64,000 nucleotides of DNA, taken from positions 26,198,993-26,262,992 of the forward strand of contig NC_080048.1 of assembly GCF_026212465.1 (NCBI RefSeq), in the 5' to 3' direction. This document shows, in pieces, positions 34,969-48,421 of this stretch. The notes below the pieces were generated by a model, which searched no databases, was not told where the DNA came from, and saw only the letters and a program-made list of their open reading frames with translations. Position 1 is the first letter of the stretch; each line of letters opens with the position of its first letter. Both the position numbers and the translations under genes were made by a program. This DNA comes from Amaranthus tricolor. Its lineage: Eukaryota; Streptophyta; Magnoliopsida; Caryophyllales; Amaranthaceae.

Positions 34969-37900
34969 ACACTATTTGTTATATATTATTGTGTAAAAGT
35001 GGTTAAAATTGAAAATCATAGTTATATGATAGAAATTACGTGCTAAGTTTCGATTTTAAGGATTTTTTTAACTTTTATGACACTTTCGCGCATAAAAGAG
35101 CTAAAACTTGGTTTGTTTTGCACGAAACTATGCACAAAACGCTATTTGGTATAGATTATTGTGTCGAAGTGGTTAAAATTGAAAATCATAGTTATATGAT
35201 AGAAATTACATGCTATGTTGCGATTTTAAGGGTTTTTAAGTGTTTTTTGCCACTTTCGCGCATAAAGTAGCTCAAACTTGGTTTTTTTGCACGAAACATG
35301 GAACACAAAAATATTTTCTACATATTATTGTGCCAATGTGGTTAGAATCTAAATCAAATGTCATATGCTAGAAATTACATGCTATGTTGCGATTTTAAGG
35401 GTTTTAAAATTTTTAGGCACTTTTGCGCATAAAGTTGCTTAAACTTGGTTTGTTTTGCACAAAATTTGGCACACAACACTATTTAGTATATATTATTGTG
35501 TTGAAGTTGTTAGAATTGAAAAAAAGTCATATGCTAGAAATTGCGTGCTAAGTTAATATTTTAAGGGTTTTTAAGCTTTTTTGGCACTTTCGCGGATAAA
35601 GTAACTAAAACTTGGTTAGTTTTGCATAAAACTTGGCACATAACATTATTTGGCATATATTTTTTTTGTTGAAATGGTTAAAATTAAAAATCATAGTTAT
35701 ATGATAGAAATTACGTGCTAAGTTGCGATTTTATGGATTATTATGCTTTTTTGGCACTTTCGCTCATAAAATAGCTAAAACTTTGTTTGTTTTGCACGAG
35801 ATTTGCCACATAACACTATTTGTTATAAATTATGGTGTCGAAATTGATAAAATTGAAAATCATGGTTATATGATAGAAATTACGTGCTAAGTTAGTATTT
35901 TTAAGGGTTTTTAAGCATTTTTGGCACTTTCTCGCATATAGTAGCTAAAACTTTATTTGTTTTGCACAAAACTTGGCATACAAAATTATTTGGTATATAC
36001 TATTATATTGAAGTGGTTAAAATTAAAAATCATACTTATATGATAAAATTACGTGCTAAGTTGCGATTTTAAGAATTTTTAAGTTTTTTGGCAATTTCGC
36101 GCAGAAAATATTTAAAACTTGGTTTGTTTTGCACGAAATTTGGCACATAACAATATTTGTTATATAATATTGTGTCGAAGTAATTAAAATTGAAAATCAT
36201 AGTTATATGATAGAAATTACGTGCTAAGTTACTATTTTAAGGGTCTTTAAGCTTTTTTCGCACTTTTGCGCATAAAATAGCTAAAACTTGGTTTGTTTTG
36301 CACGAAAAATGGCACAAAACATGATTTGGTATATATTATTGTGTCGAAGAAGTTAAAATTAAAAATCTTAGTAATATAATAGAAATTACGTGCTAAGTTT
36401 CGATTTTAAGGATTTTAAAACTTTTTTGGCACGTTCGCTCATAAAACTTGGTTTATTTTGCACGAAATATCGCACACAACACTATTTGGTATATATTATT
36501 GTGTTAAAGTGGTTAGAATCTAAAATCATAGTCATATGCTAGAAATTACATGCTATGTTACGATTTTAAGGGTTTTTAAGCTTTTTGGCATTTTCGCGCA
36601 TAAAATAGCTAAAACTTAGTTTGTTTTGCACGAAACATGGCACAAAACACTATTTGGTATATATTATTATGTTGAAGTGGTTACAATTGAAAATCATAGT
36701 CACATGCTAGAAAATACGTGCATTTTACTATTATAAAAGTTTTTAAGCAATTTTGGCAGTTTCGCGCATAAAGTAGGTAAAACTTGGTTTTGTTTTGCAC
36801 GAAAGATGGCACAATACACTATTTGGTATATATTATTGTGTTAAAGTGCTTAGAATGAAAAATCATAGTCATATACTAGCAATTACGTGCTAAGCTGCGA
36901 TTTTAAGTGTTTTTAAACTTTTTTGGCACTTTTGCGTCTCAACTTGCTAAAACTTGGTTTGTTTTGCACGAAACTTGGCACATAATATTATTTAGTATAT
37001 ATTATTGTGTTGAAGTTTTTAAAATTGAAAATCATAGTTATGCAATAGAAATTACGTGTTAAGTTTTGATTTTAAAGATTTTTAAGCTTTTATGGCACTT
37101 TCGCGCATAAAATAGCTAAAGCTTGGGCTGTTTTGCAAGAAATTTGGCACATAACACTATTTGTTATATATTATTGTGTGGAAGTGGTTAAAATTGAAAA
37201 TCATAATTATATGATAGAAATTACGTGCTAAGTTACTATTTTAAGGGTTTTTAAGCTTTTTTCGCACTTTCGCGCATAAAGTAGCTAAAATTTGGTTTGT
37301 TTTACACAAAACTTGGCTTACAACAATATTTGGTATATATTATTGTGTGGAAGTGGTTAAAATTGAAAATCATAGTTATATGATAGAAATTACGTGCTAA
37401 ACTGCGATTTAGTATATATTATTGTGTTGAAGTGGTTAGAAGTGAAAATCATAGTCACATGCTAGAAATTACGTGCTAAGTTACTATTTTAGGGGTTTTT
37501 AAGCATTTTTGGCAGTTTCGCGCATAAAGTAGCTAAAACTTTGTTTGTTTTGCACGAAACGTGGCACACAACACTATTTGGTATATATTATTGTGTTGAA
37601 GTGGTTAAAATTGAAAATCCTAGTTTTATGTTAGAAATTAGGTGCTAAGTTGCGATTTTTAGGGTTTTTAAGCTTCTTGGCACTTTCGCGCATTTAATAG
37701 CTAAAGCCTGGTTTCTTTTGCAATAAACTTTGCACACTACACTATTTCCTATATATCATTGGGTTGAAGTGGTCAGAATTAAAAATAATTCTTATATGCT
37801 AGAAATTACGTGCTAGGTTGTGATTTTAAGGGTTTTTAAGCTTTTTTGGCACTTTCGCGCATAAAGTAGCTAAAACTTGGTTTGTTTTGCACATAAGTTG

Positions 37901-40900
37901 ATATACAACTCTATTTCGTATATATTATTAAGTAAAAGTGGTTTGAATTTAAAATAACTCATATGATAGAAATTACGTGCTAAGTTACTATTTTAAGTGT
38001 TTTATAAGCTTTTTTGGCACTTTCGCGCATAAAATAGCAAAAACTTGGTTTGTTTTGCACAAAACATGGCACACAACATTATTTGGTATATATAATTGTG
38101 TTGAAGTGGTTAAAATTGAAAATCATAGTTATATGATAGAAATTATGTGCTAAGTTGCAATTTTATGTTTTTTTTTTGCTTTTTTGGCGCTTTCGCGCAT
38201 AAAGTAGCTAAAACTTGGTTTGTTTTGCACGAAACCTAGCACACAAGATTATTTGGCATATATTATTGTGTCGAAGTGGTTAAACTATAAAATCATAGTT
38301 ATATGCTAGAAATTACGTTTTTGGCACTTTCGCGCATAAAGTGGCTAAACCTTGGTTTGTTTTGCACGATATTTCGCACACAACACTATTTAGTATATAT
38401 TATTGTGTTGAAGTGGCTAGAATTCAAAATAAGTGATATGCTATAAATTACGTGCTAAGTTATTATTTTAAGGGTTATTAAGCTTTTTTGGCACTTTCGC
38501 GCATAAAGCAAGTAAAACTTGGTTTGTTTTGCACAATACTTGGCACACAACATTATTTGGTATATATTATTTTGTTGAAGTGGTTAAAATTGAAAATTAT
38601 AGTTATATGATAGAAATTACGTGCTAAGTTGCAATTTTAAGGATTTTTAAGCTTTTTTGGCACTTTTGCGCATAAAGTATCTAACACTTGGTTTGTTTTG
38701 TTCGAAACATGGCACACAAATATAATTGGGATATATTATTGTGTTGAGGTGGTTAAAATTCAAAATCATAGTTATATGCAAAAAATTACGTGCTAAAATT
38801 CGATTTTTAGGGTTTTTAAGTGTTTTTTGCACTTTCGCGCATAATGTAGCTAACTTATTATTTTAAGGGTTTTTAAGCTTTTTTGGCTATTTCGCGCATA
38901 AAGTAGTCAAAACCTGGTTTGTTTTGCATAAAGCTTGGCAAATTACACTATTTGGTATATATTATTGTGTTGAAGTGGTTAAAATTGAAAATCATAGTTA
39001 TATGATAGAAATTACGTGCTAAGTTGCGATTTTAAGGATTTTTACCTTTTTTGGCAATTTCGTGCACAAAATAGCTAAAACTTGGTTTGTTTTGCACGAA
39101 ACTTGAAACAAAACACTATTTAGTATATATTATTGTGTTGAAGTGGTTAGAATTGAAAATCATTGTCACATGCTAGAAATTACGTTGTAAGTTAATATTA
39201 TATGGGTTTTTATGCTTTTTTGGCAGTTTCGCGCATAAAGTAGCTAAAATTTGGTTTGTTTTGCACAAAACATGACACACAACACTATTTCGTATATATT
39301 ATTGTGTTGAAGTGGTTAAAATTCAAAATCCTAGTTATATGTTTGAAATTACGTTCTATGTTGCGATATTAATGGTTTTTAAGCTTTCTTGGTACTTTCA
39401 CGGATAAAGTAGCTAAAACTTGGTTTGTTTTGCACAAAACATGACACACAACACTATTTCGTATATATTATTGTGTTGAAGTGGTTAGAATTCAAAATCA
39501 TTGTTATATGCTAGAAATTACGTGCTAAGTTGCGATTTTAAGGTTTTTTAAGTGTTTTTTGGAAATTTCGCACATAATGTGGCTCAAACTTGGTTTGTTT
39601 TGCACAAAACATGGAACACAAACCTATATGGTATATATTATTGTGTTAAAGTGGTTACTAAAATCATAGTCATATGCTAGAAATTACGTGCGAAGTTGCG
39701 ATTTTAAGGGATTTTAAGCTTTTTTTGCACTTTCGCGCATAAAGTAGCCAAAACTTGGCTTGTTTTTCACGAAACATGGCACACAACACTATTTGGTAAA
39801 TATTATTGTGTTGAAGTAGTTAAAATAGAAAATCATAGTTTATGCTAGAAATTACGTTTTAAGGATCGATTTTAAGTTTTTTTTAGTGTTTTTAGCACTT
39901 TCGCGCATAAAGTAGCTAAATCTTGGTTAGTTTTGCACGAAACTTGGCACACAACACTATTTAGTATATATTAATGTGTTGAAGTGGATATAATTGAAAA
40001 TAACTCATATGCTAGAAATTACGTGCTAAGTTACTGTTTTAAGGTTCTTAAGCTTTTTTGGCACTTTCGCGCAATAAGTAACTAAAACATGGTTTGTTTT
40101 GCACAAAACATGGCACACAACATTATCTGGTATATATTATTATGTTGAAGGGGTTAAAATTGAAAATCATAGTTATATGATAGAAATTACGTGCTAAGTT
40201 GGGATTTTAATGATTTTTAAGCTTCTTTGGCACTTTCACGCATAAAATAGCTAAAACTTGGTTTATTTTGCACGAAACTTGCCACATAACACTATTTGTT
40301 ATATATTATTGTGTCGAAGTGAATAAAATTGAAAATCATAGTTATATGATAGAAATTACGTTATAAGGTACTATTTTAAGGGTTTTTAAGCTTTTTTGGC
40401 ACTTTCGCGCATAAAGTAGCTAAAACTTGGTTTGTTTTGCACAAAACATGGCACACAACACTATTTGGTATATATTATTGTGTTGAAGTGGTTAAAATTG
40501 AAAATTATAGTTATAAGATAAAAATTACGTGCTAAGTTACGATTTTATGGATTTTTAAGCTTTTTTGGTACTTTCACGCATAAAATAGCTAAAACTTGGT
40601 TTGTTTTGCACGAATCTTTTCATAGAACACTACTTGGTATTTACTATTGTGTCGAAGTGGTTAAAATTGAAAATCATTGTTATATGATAGAAATTACGTG
40701 CTAAGTTGCGATTTTAAGGATTTTTAACCTTTTTTCACACTTTCGCGCATAAAATACCTAAAACATGGTTTGTTTTGCACGAAACATGGCACAAAACACT
40801 ATTTGGTATATATTATTGTATTGAAGTGGTTAGAATTGAAAATTATAGTGACATGCTAGAAATTATGTGCTAAATTACGTTTTTTAGGGTTTTTAATTGT

Positions 40901-43900
40901 TTTTCGGCACTATCGCGCATAAAGTAACTCAAACTATTATTGTGTTGAAGTGGTTAAAATTTAAAATTTTAGATATATGTTAGAAATTACGTGTTAAGGT
41001 TCGATTTTACGTGGTTTTTAGTGTTGTTGGCACTTTCGTGCTATGTTGCGATTTTATGGATTTTTAAGCTTTTTTGACACTTTCGCGCATAAAATAGCCA
41101 AAACTTGGTTTGTTTTGCACCAAACAAGGCACATAACACTATTTGTTATATATTATTGTGTCAAAGTGGTTAAAATTGAAAATCTTGGTTATATGATAAA
41201 AATTACGTGCTAAGTTACTATTTTAAAGGTTTTAAAGTTTTTTTGGCTCTTTCGCGCATAAAGTAGCTAAAACTTGGCTTGTTTTGCACAACACTTGGCA
41301 CGCAACACTATATGGTACATATTATTGTGTTGAAGTGGTTAAAATTGAAAATCATAGTTATATGATAGAAATTATGTGCTAAGTTGTGATTTTAAGGATT
41401 TTTTAGTTTTTTTTACACTTTCGCGCATAAAATAGCTAAAACTTGTTTTGTTTTGCACGAAACTTGGCACATAACTCTATTTTGTATATATATTATTTTG
41501 TCAAAGTGGTTAAAATTGAAAATCACAGTTATATGATAGAAATTAAGTGCTAAGTTGCGATTTTAAGGATTTTTGACCTTTTTTGGCATTGTCGCGCTTA
41601 AAATACCTAGAACTTGGTTTGATTTGCACGAAACATGGCACAAAACACTATTTGGTATATATTATTGTGTTGAAATGGTTAGAATTGAAACTCATTGTCA
41701 CATGCTAGAAATTACGTCCTAAGTTACTATTTTAAGGGTTTTGAAGCTTTCTTGGCTGTTTCGCGCAAAAAGTAGCTAAATCATGGTGTGTTTTGCATAA
41801 AACATGGCACACAACAGTATTTTGTATATATTATTGTGTTGAAGTGGTTAAAATTTAAAATCCTAGTTATACGCTAGAAATTACGTGCTAAGTAGCGATT
41901 TTAAGGGTTGTTATGCTTTTTTGGCAATTTTGCGCATAAAATAGCTAACATTTTGTTTGTTTTGCTCGAAACTTGGCACACAACACTATTTCGTATATAT
42001 TATTGTGTTGAAGTGGTTAGAATTGAAAATCACTGGTATATGCTAGAAATTGCGTGCTAAGTTGCGATTTTAAGGGTTTTTAAGCTTTTTTGGCACTTTC
42101 GCGCATAAAGTAACTAAACCTTGGTTTGTTTTGCGCAAAACTTGGCACACAACATTATATGGTAAATATTATTGTGTTGAAGTGGTTAAAATTGAAAATC
42201 ATTGTTATAAGATAGAAGTTACGTGCTAAGTTGCGATTTTAAGGATTTTAAAGCTTTTTTGACACTTTCACGCATAAAGTAGCTAAAACTTGGTTTGTTT
42301 TGCACGTAACTTGGCACACAACACTATTTGGTACATATTATTGTGTGGAAGTATTTAAAAATGAAAATAATAGTTATATGGTCGAAATTACGTGCTAACG
42401 TTCGATTTTAAGAGCTTTTAAGTGTTTTTGGCACTTTCGCGAATAAAGTAGCTAAACCTTTGTTTGTTTTGCACGAAACTTGGCACACAACACTATTATT
42501 TGTATATTATTATGCTGAAGTGGTTTGAATTGAAAATAAGTCATATGCTAGAAATTACGTGCTAAGTTACAATTTTAATGGTTTTTATGCTTTTTTGGCA
42601 CTATCGCGAGTAATGTAACTAAAATTTTGTTTATTTTGCACAAAACATGGCACACAACATTATTTGGTATATATTATTGTGTTGAAGTGGTTAATACTGA
42701 TAATAATATTTATATGATAGAAATTACATGCTAAGTTGCGATTTTAAGGATTTTTAAGCTTTTATGGCACTTTCGCGCATAAAATAGCTAAAACTTGGTT
42801 TGTTTTGTAAAAAACATGGCATACAACACTATTTGGTATATATTATTGTATTGAAGTGGTTAAAATTGAAAATCATAGTTATATGATAGAAATTACATGC
42901 TAAGTTGCGATTTTAATGATTTTTTAGCTTTAATGGCATTATCGCGCATAAAGTAGCTAAAACTTGGTTTGCCTTGCACGAAACTTGTAACACAACACTA
43001 TTTGGTATAGGTTATTGTGTTGAAGAGATTAAAATTTTAAAAAAATAGTTATATGCTACAAATTACGTGCTAAGTTGCGATTTTAAGGGTTTTAAAGTTT
43101 TTTTGGCACTTTCGCGCATATAGTAGCTAAAACTTGGTTTGTTTTGCACAAAACTAGGCATACAACAATATTTGGTATATGTTATTGTGTTGAAGTGGTT
43201 AAAATTTAAAATCATAGTTATATGATAAAATTACGTTCAATGTTGCGATTTTAAGAATTTTTAAGCTTTTTTGGCACTTTAACGCATAAAATTGCTAAAA
43301 CTTGGTTTGTTTTGCACGAAATTTGGAACACAACACTATTTGTCATATATTATTGTGTCAAAGTGGTTAAAATTGAAAATCTTGGTTATATGATAAAAAT
43401 TACGTGCTAAGTTACTATTTTAAAGGTTTTAAAGTTTTTTTGGCTCTTTCGCGCATAAAGTAGCTAAAACTTGGCTTGTTTTGCACAACACTTGGCACGC
43501 AACATTATATGGTACATATTATTGTGTTGAAGTGGTTAAAATTGAAAATCATAGTTATATGATAGAAATTATGTGCTAAGTTGTGATTTTAAGGATTTTT
43601 TTGTTTTTTTTACACTTTCGCGCATAAAATAGCTAAAACTTGTTTTGTTTTGCACGAAACTTGGCACATAACTCTATTTTGTATATATATTATTTTGTCA
43701 AAGTGGTTAAAATTGAAAATCACAGTTATATGATAGAAATTAAGTGCTAAGTTGCGATTTTAAGGATTTTTGACCTTTTTTGGCACTGTCGCGCTTAAAA
43801 TACCTAGAACTTGGTTTGATTTGCACGAAACATGGCACAAAAGACTATTTGGTATATATTATTGTGTTGAAATGGTTAGAATTGAAACTCATTGTCACAT

Positions 43901-46223
43901 GCTAGAAATTACGTCCTAAGTTACTATTTTAAGGGTTTTGAAGCTTTCTTGGCTGTTTCGCGCAAAAAGTAGCTAAATCATGGTGTGTTTTGCATAAAAC
44001 ATGGCACACAACAGTATTTTGTATATATTATTGTGTTGAAGTGGTTAAAATTTAAAATCCTAGTTATACGCTAGAAATTACGTGCTAAGTAGCGATTTTA
44101 AGGGTTGTTATGCTTTTTTGGCAATTTTGCGCATAAAATAGCTAACATTTTGTTTGTTTTGCTCGAAACTTGGCACACAACACTATTTCGTATATATTAT
44201 TGTGTTGAAGTGGTTAGAATTGAAAATCACTGGTATATGCTAGAAATTGCGTGCTAAGTTGCGATTTTAAGGGTTTTTAAGCTTTTTTGGCACTTTCGCG
44301 CATAAAGTAACTAAACCTTGGTTTGTTTTGCACAAAACTTGGCACACAACATTATATGGTAAATATTATTGTGTTGAAGTGGTTAAAATTGAAAATCATT
44401 GTTATAAGATAGAAGTTACGTGCTAAGTTGCGATTTTAAGGATTTTAAAGCTTTTTTGACACTTTCACGCATAAAGTAGCTAAAACTTGGTTTGTTTTGC
44501 ACGTAACTTGGCACACAACACTATTTGGTACTTATTATTGTGTGGAAGTAGTTAAAATTGAAAATCGTAGTTATATGCTAGAAATTACGTGCTAAGGTTC
44601 GATTTTAAGAGCTTTTAAGTGTTTTTGGCACTTTCGCGAATAAAGTAGCTAAACCTTTGTTTGTTTTGCACGAAACTTGGCACACAACACTATTATTTGA
44701 ATATTAATATGCTGAAGTGGTTTGAATTGAAAATAAGTCATATGCTAGAAATTACGTGGTAAGTTACAATTTTAATGGTTTTTATGCTTTTTTGGCACTT
44801 TCGCGCGTAAAGTAACTAAAATTTGGTTTGTTTTGCACAAAACATGGCACACAACATTATTTGGTATATATTATTGTGTTGAAGTGGTTAATACTGAAAA
44901 TAATATTTATATGATAGAAATTACGTGCTAAGTTGCGATTTTAAGAATTTTTAAGCTTTTATGGCACTTTCGCGCATAAAATAGCTAAAACGTGGTTTGT
45001 TTTGTACAAAACATGGTATACAACACTATTTGGTATATAGTATTGTATTGAAATGATTAAAATTGAAAATCATAGTTATATGATAGAAATTACATGCTAA
45101 GTTGCGATTTTAATGATTTTTTAGCTTTAATGGCATTATCGCGCATACAGTAGCTAAAACTTGGTTTGTCTTGCACGAAACTTGGAACACAACACTATTT
45201 GGTATACGTTATTGTGTTGAAGAGATTAAAATTTTAAAAAAAATAGATAAATGCTACAAATTACGTGCTAAGTTGCGATTTTAAGGGTTTTTAAGTTTTT
45301 TTTGGCACTTTCGCGCATATAGTAGCTAAAACTTGGTTTGTTTTGCAAAAAACTAGGCATACAACAATATTTGGTATATATTATTGTGTTGATGTGGTTA
45401 AAATTTAAAATCATAGTTATATGATAAAATTACGTTCTATGTTGCGATTTTAAGGGCTTTTAAGCTTTTTGGCACTTTCACGCATAAAGTAGCTAAAACA
45501 TGGTTTGGTTTGCACAAAACAAGGCACACAACATTATTTGGTATATATTATTATGTTGAACGGGTTAAAATTGAAAATCATAGTTATATGATAGAAATTA
45601 CGTGCTAAGTTGGGATTTTAATAATTTTTAAGCTTTTTTGGCTCTTTCGCGCATAAAATAGCTAAAACTTGGTTTGTTTTGCACGAAAATTGCCACATAA
45701 CACTATTTGTTATATATTATTGTGTCGAATTGAATAAAATTGAAAATCATAGTTATATGATAGAAATTACGTTATAAGGTACTATTTAAGGGTTTTTAAA
45801 CTTTTTTGGCACTTTCGCGCATAAAGTAGCTAAAACTTGGTTTGTTTTGCACAAAACTTGCCACACAACACTATTTAGTATATATTATTGTGTTGAAGTG
45901 GTTAAAATTGAAAATTATAGTTTTAAGTTAGAAATTACGTGCTAAGTTGCGATTTTATGGATTTTTAAGCTTTTTTGGTACTTTCACGCATAAAATAGCT
46001 AAAACTTGGTTTGTTTTGCACGAAACTTTTCATAGAACACTACTTGGTATTTACTATTGTGTCGAAGTGGTTAAAATTGAAAATCATTGTTATATGATAG
46101 AAATTACGTGCTAAGTTGCGATTTTAAGGATTTTTAACCTTTTTTCACACTTTCGCGCATAAAATACCTAAAACATGGTTTGTTTTGCACGAAACATGGC
46201 ACAAAACACTATTTGGTATATAT
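34969..46223 (+). repeat. Bulk satellite, block 3 (about 67 monomers)
   Basis: Head-to-tail 169-bp monomers in plus orientation. The first 1.7 kb duplicates block 2. Later parts contain a tandem duplication of 13 monomers (41141-43250 against 43338-45447) and share variant monomers with block 4. Junction monomers with partial deletions recur near 40921 and 41030. No gene is present; short frames are translations of the monomer. The block ends at the copia insertion. Confidence 0.97.
41141..45447 (+). repeat. Tandem duplication of a 13-monomer satellite block, offset 2197 bp
   Basis: Matching rare marks are exactly 2197 bp apart: GTTTTGCACAACAC at 41281 and 43478, TGCACGTAAC at 42301 and 44498. 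2197 is 13 x 169. Over about 2.1 kb the two copies differ at only a small fraction of positions, while neighbouring monomers differ much more. Similarity fades before 41141 and after 45447. Confidence 0.92.
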
Positions 46224-47682
46224 TGTTGATTCAATTAGGAACGGGAACAGCAACAAGAGGGGGGTGAATTGTTGTTGTTGCAAGTTTAAGCGATTGTGCC
46301 CTGTTTTTGCGGAATTATTCAAAATAAATAAAGCTTAAACTAAGAGCAAAATAATAAGAGAGACGCACGATTTTACGTGGAAACCTTTTGGGCCTAAACA
46401 AAAGGAAAAACCACGACCACTTGGGATTTCTAACAACTTCACTATGTTTAAGGCAATTAGTTACAATTACAATAAACACCTTACTTCACTCGAAGCGAAA
46501 CAACTAGGCCAACTCTTCACTCTCTAATTGCTTTACTCAAAGCAACAAACTTAGCTTTACAATAAGCTAATCCTCTCTAGCTTCACTAAAAGCTATCTAA
46601 CTTCCCCCTTAGACTCACCCGAGTCTAATTACATAAACTCTCAAAATCCCTTACAAAAAGGATAGAAATTCTCTAAAATAAATCAAAGAGTTGCACAAGT
46701 AAATATTATGAATTAATTGGCAATTTAAAAGCACAAAATATTACTTGTAGAATTTCAAAATCAAACGCACAAAAATTATTTTTCTCTTAAAGCATGCGTT
46801 AATTCTCTATTCAAAAAACCGAGCTAGTTAGCTTATTTATAATAAAATAAATTTCTAAAAATTGAAAAATATTCCAACCCATTATCCTTAGTCATGGATC
46901 AATGAATGATGCTGAATGAATCACAAAACGGTTAATACTTCAGCCTTTGAATAAATCAAACAAACGGTTAAGGCAATCAGTAACCGCTATTCCCTGATAA
47001 CCGCTGTTCCCTAAAGTAGCAGTTTCTTCAGTAGTAATTCCTGTTCCCCAAATTAATGGCTGGAACTTCATGCTATATTTAGAAAACGGTTTAGTAAAAC
47101 GGTTATCTTTTGACTAATTCTAAAAACGGTTATCTTTTGACTAATTCTTAGAAAATGGTTATTTTTACTATTTTTAGGAAAAGATTAATTTTATTATTTT
47201 TCAGAAAATCCAAAAATAATTAAGACCTAACTGCTGTTCCTACTTTTTAGTAGATCCATGTTTATCTCCTAAAAATAAGGAATTAATCTTGAAACCACCA
47301 CGTAAGGAATTTTAGAAATTCTTTTTGCCAATTAACTTTAATAAACTAATGCAACCAATTAATTTAAATACATTAACTAAAAAATAAAAGATAGAATTTA
47401 TTAGCTAACGCAAATTGACTTCAGTTTGGGAACACTGCGCTGTCTCCAAATTCCAACTTGCTAGAACATCAAACTTGGGAACAGTAGACTTCCTGTCTCC
47501 ATTTTACATCCCACGTGATATACTCTTCTAACATCTCTTGAAACCTTTTGACATGTATATTCCCATGAACTAAGCCATAGGTACTATCAACGATCACAAT
47601 TAATCGGATATCGACCTGCACAAAATCTCTAAACACATATTTGCTAAAGTGTAGTCATCATCAAAACTCAAGAGGTCCAACA
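46224..47682 (-). repeat. 3' LTR of the copia element (1459 bp)
   Basis: Left-hand copy on the plus strand, downstream for the element. TGTTGATTC at its plus-strand start, GGTCCAACA at its end. On the sense strand TATAAATAA (forward about 46833-46841) is a possible TATA box. Confidence 0.95.
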
Positions 47683-47698
47683 AATTCCCCCTTTTTGA
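47683..47698 (-). promoter_or_regulatory. Polypurine tract of the copia element
   Basis: On the minus strand AAAAAGGGGGAATT lies directly before the 3' LTR start (TGTTGGACC). In LTR retrotransposons this primes plus-strand DNA synthesis. Confidence 0.85.
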
Positions 47699-48421
47699 TG
47701 ATGACAAACTTTTCAAACAAACTTAAAAACAAAATAGAGTAAACCAATGTTGAAGAGTATGTTAGAGATCAAAACAACTCTTCTTAAATTAATATCAAGA
47801 TACTAGTTACTCTAGAAATAATCAAAACAACAACTTTATATTATTTCAGCATAAAATCAAACAATGAGAAAAATGTAGATTTAATCCATAATCAGAGCTA
47901 AAAGAAATCAGCATAAACCGAAAAAAAAAATTTCAGACACAACTAAACAAAACCAGAAATCAGTATCTTAAACCTTAATGCAATGAGAAACCTAGTTTCA
48001 GTGTCAATGAGTAACAACTAACAACTAGCAACACAAACATCAGAAACAAACCAGCACCTTAATCCATAAGAAAAAAAAATAGATTTAACTAGATCTCAAA
48101 CATGCTCAAGCATTATTTAAGTTTGTGCCAAATATTCCCTCTTTTGACATCATTCAAAAAGAAGATAAGCAATCAAACCACAGCACTAAACATATAGTTA
48201 TAGTCAAAGAGAGAATAAGGATGCACAAATTAAAAAGCAATAACAATGAATGCAAGCATGATAAGCAATGACTAATCAAACCTAACAGTTAGTAGCATAT
48301 GTAAAAAGGTTCAACAAAGTTAACAATGTTTAAGATGTGTACCCCAGCTGGTACTAAAGGCAAAAAAATTGTTTGGTGACAGAGATAGTAGCAATGAAAA
48401 ATAAAAGATATTAAAGGAGAA
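47699..48421 (-). other. Noncoding region between env-like ORF and 3' LTR
   Basis: About 720 bp, A/T-rich, no plausible frame on either strand. It lies downstream of the third ORF and forms part of the 3' untranslated RNA. Confidence 0.7.
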
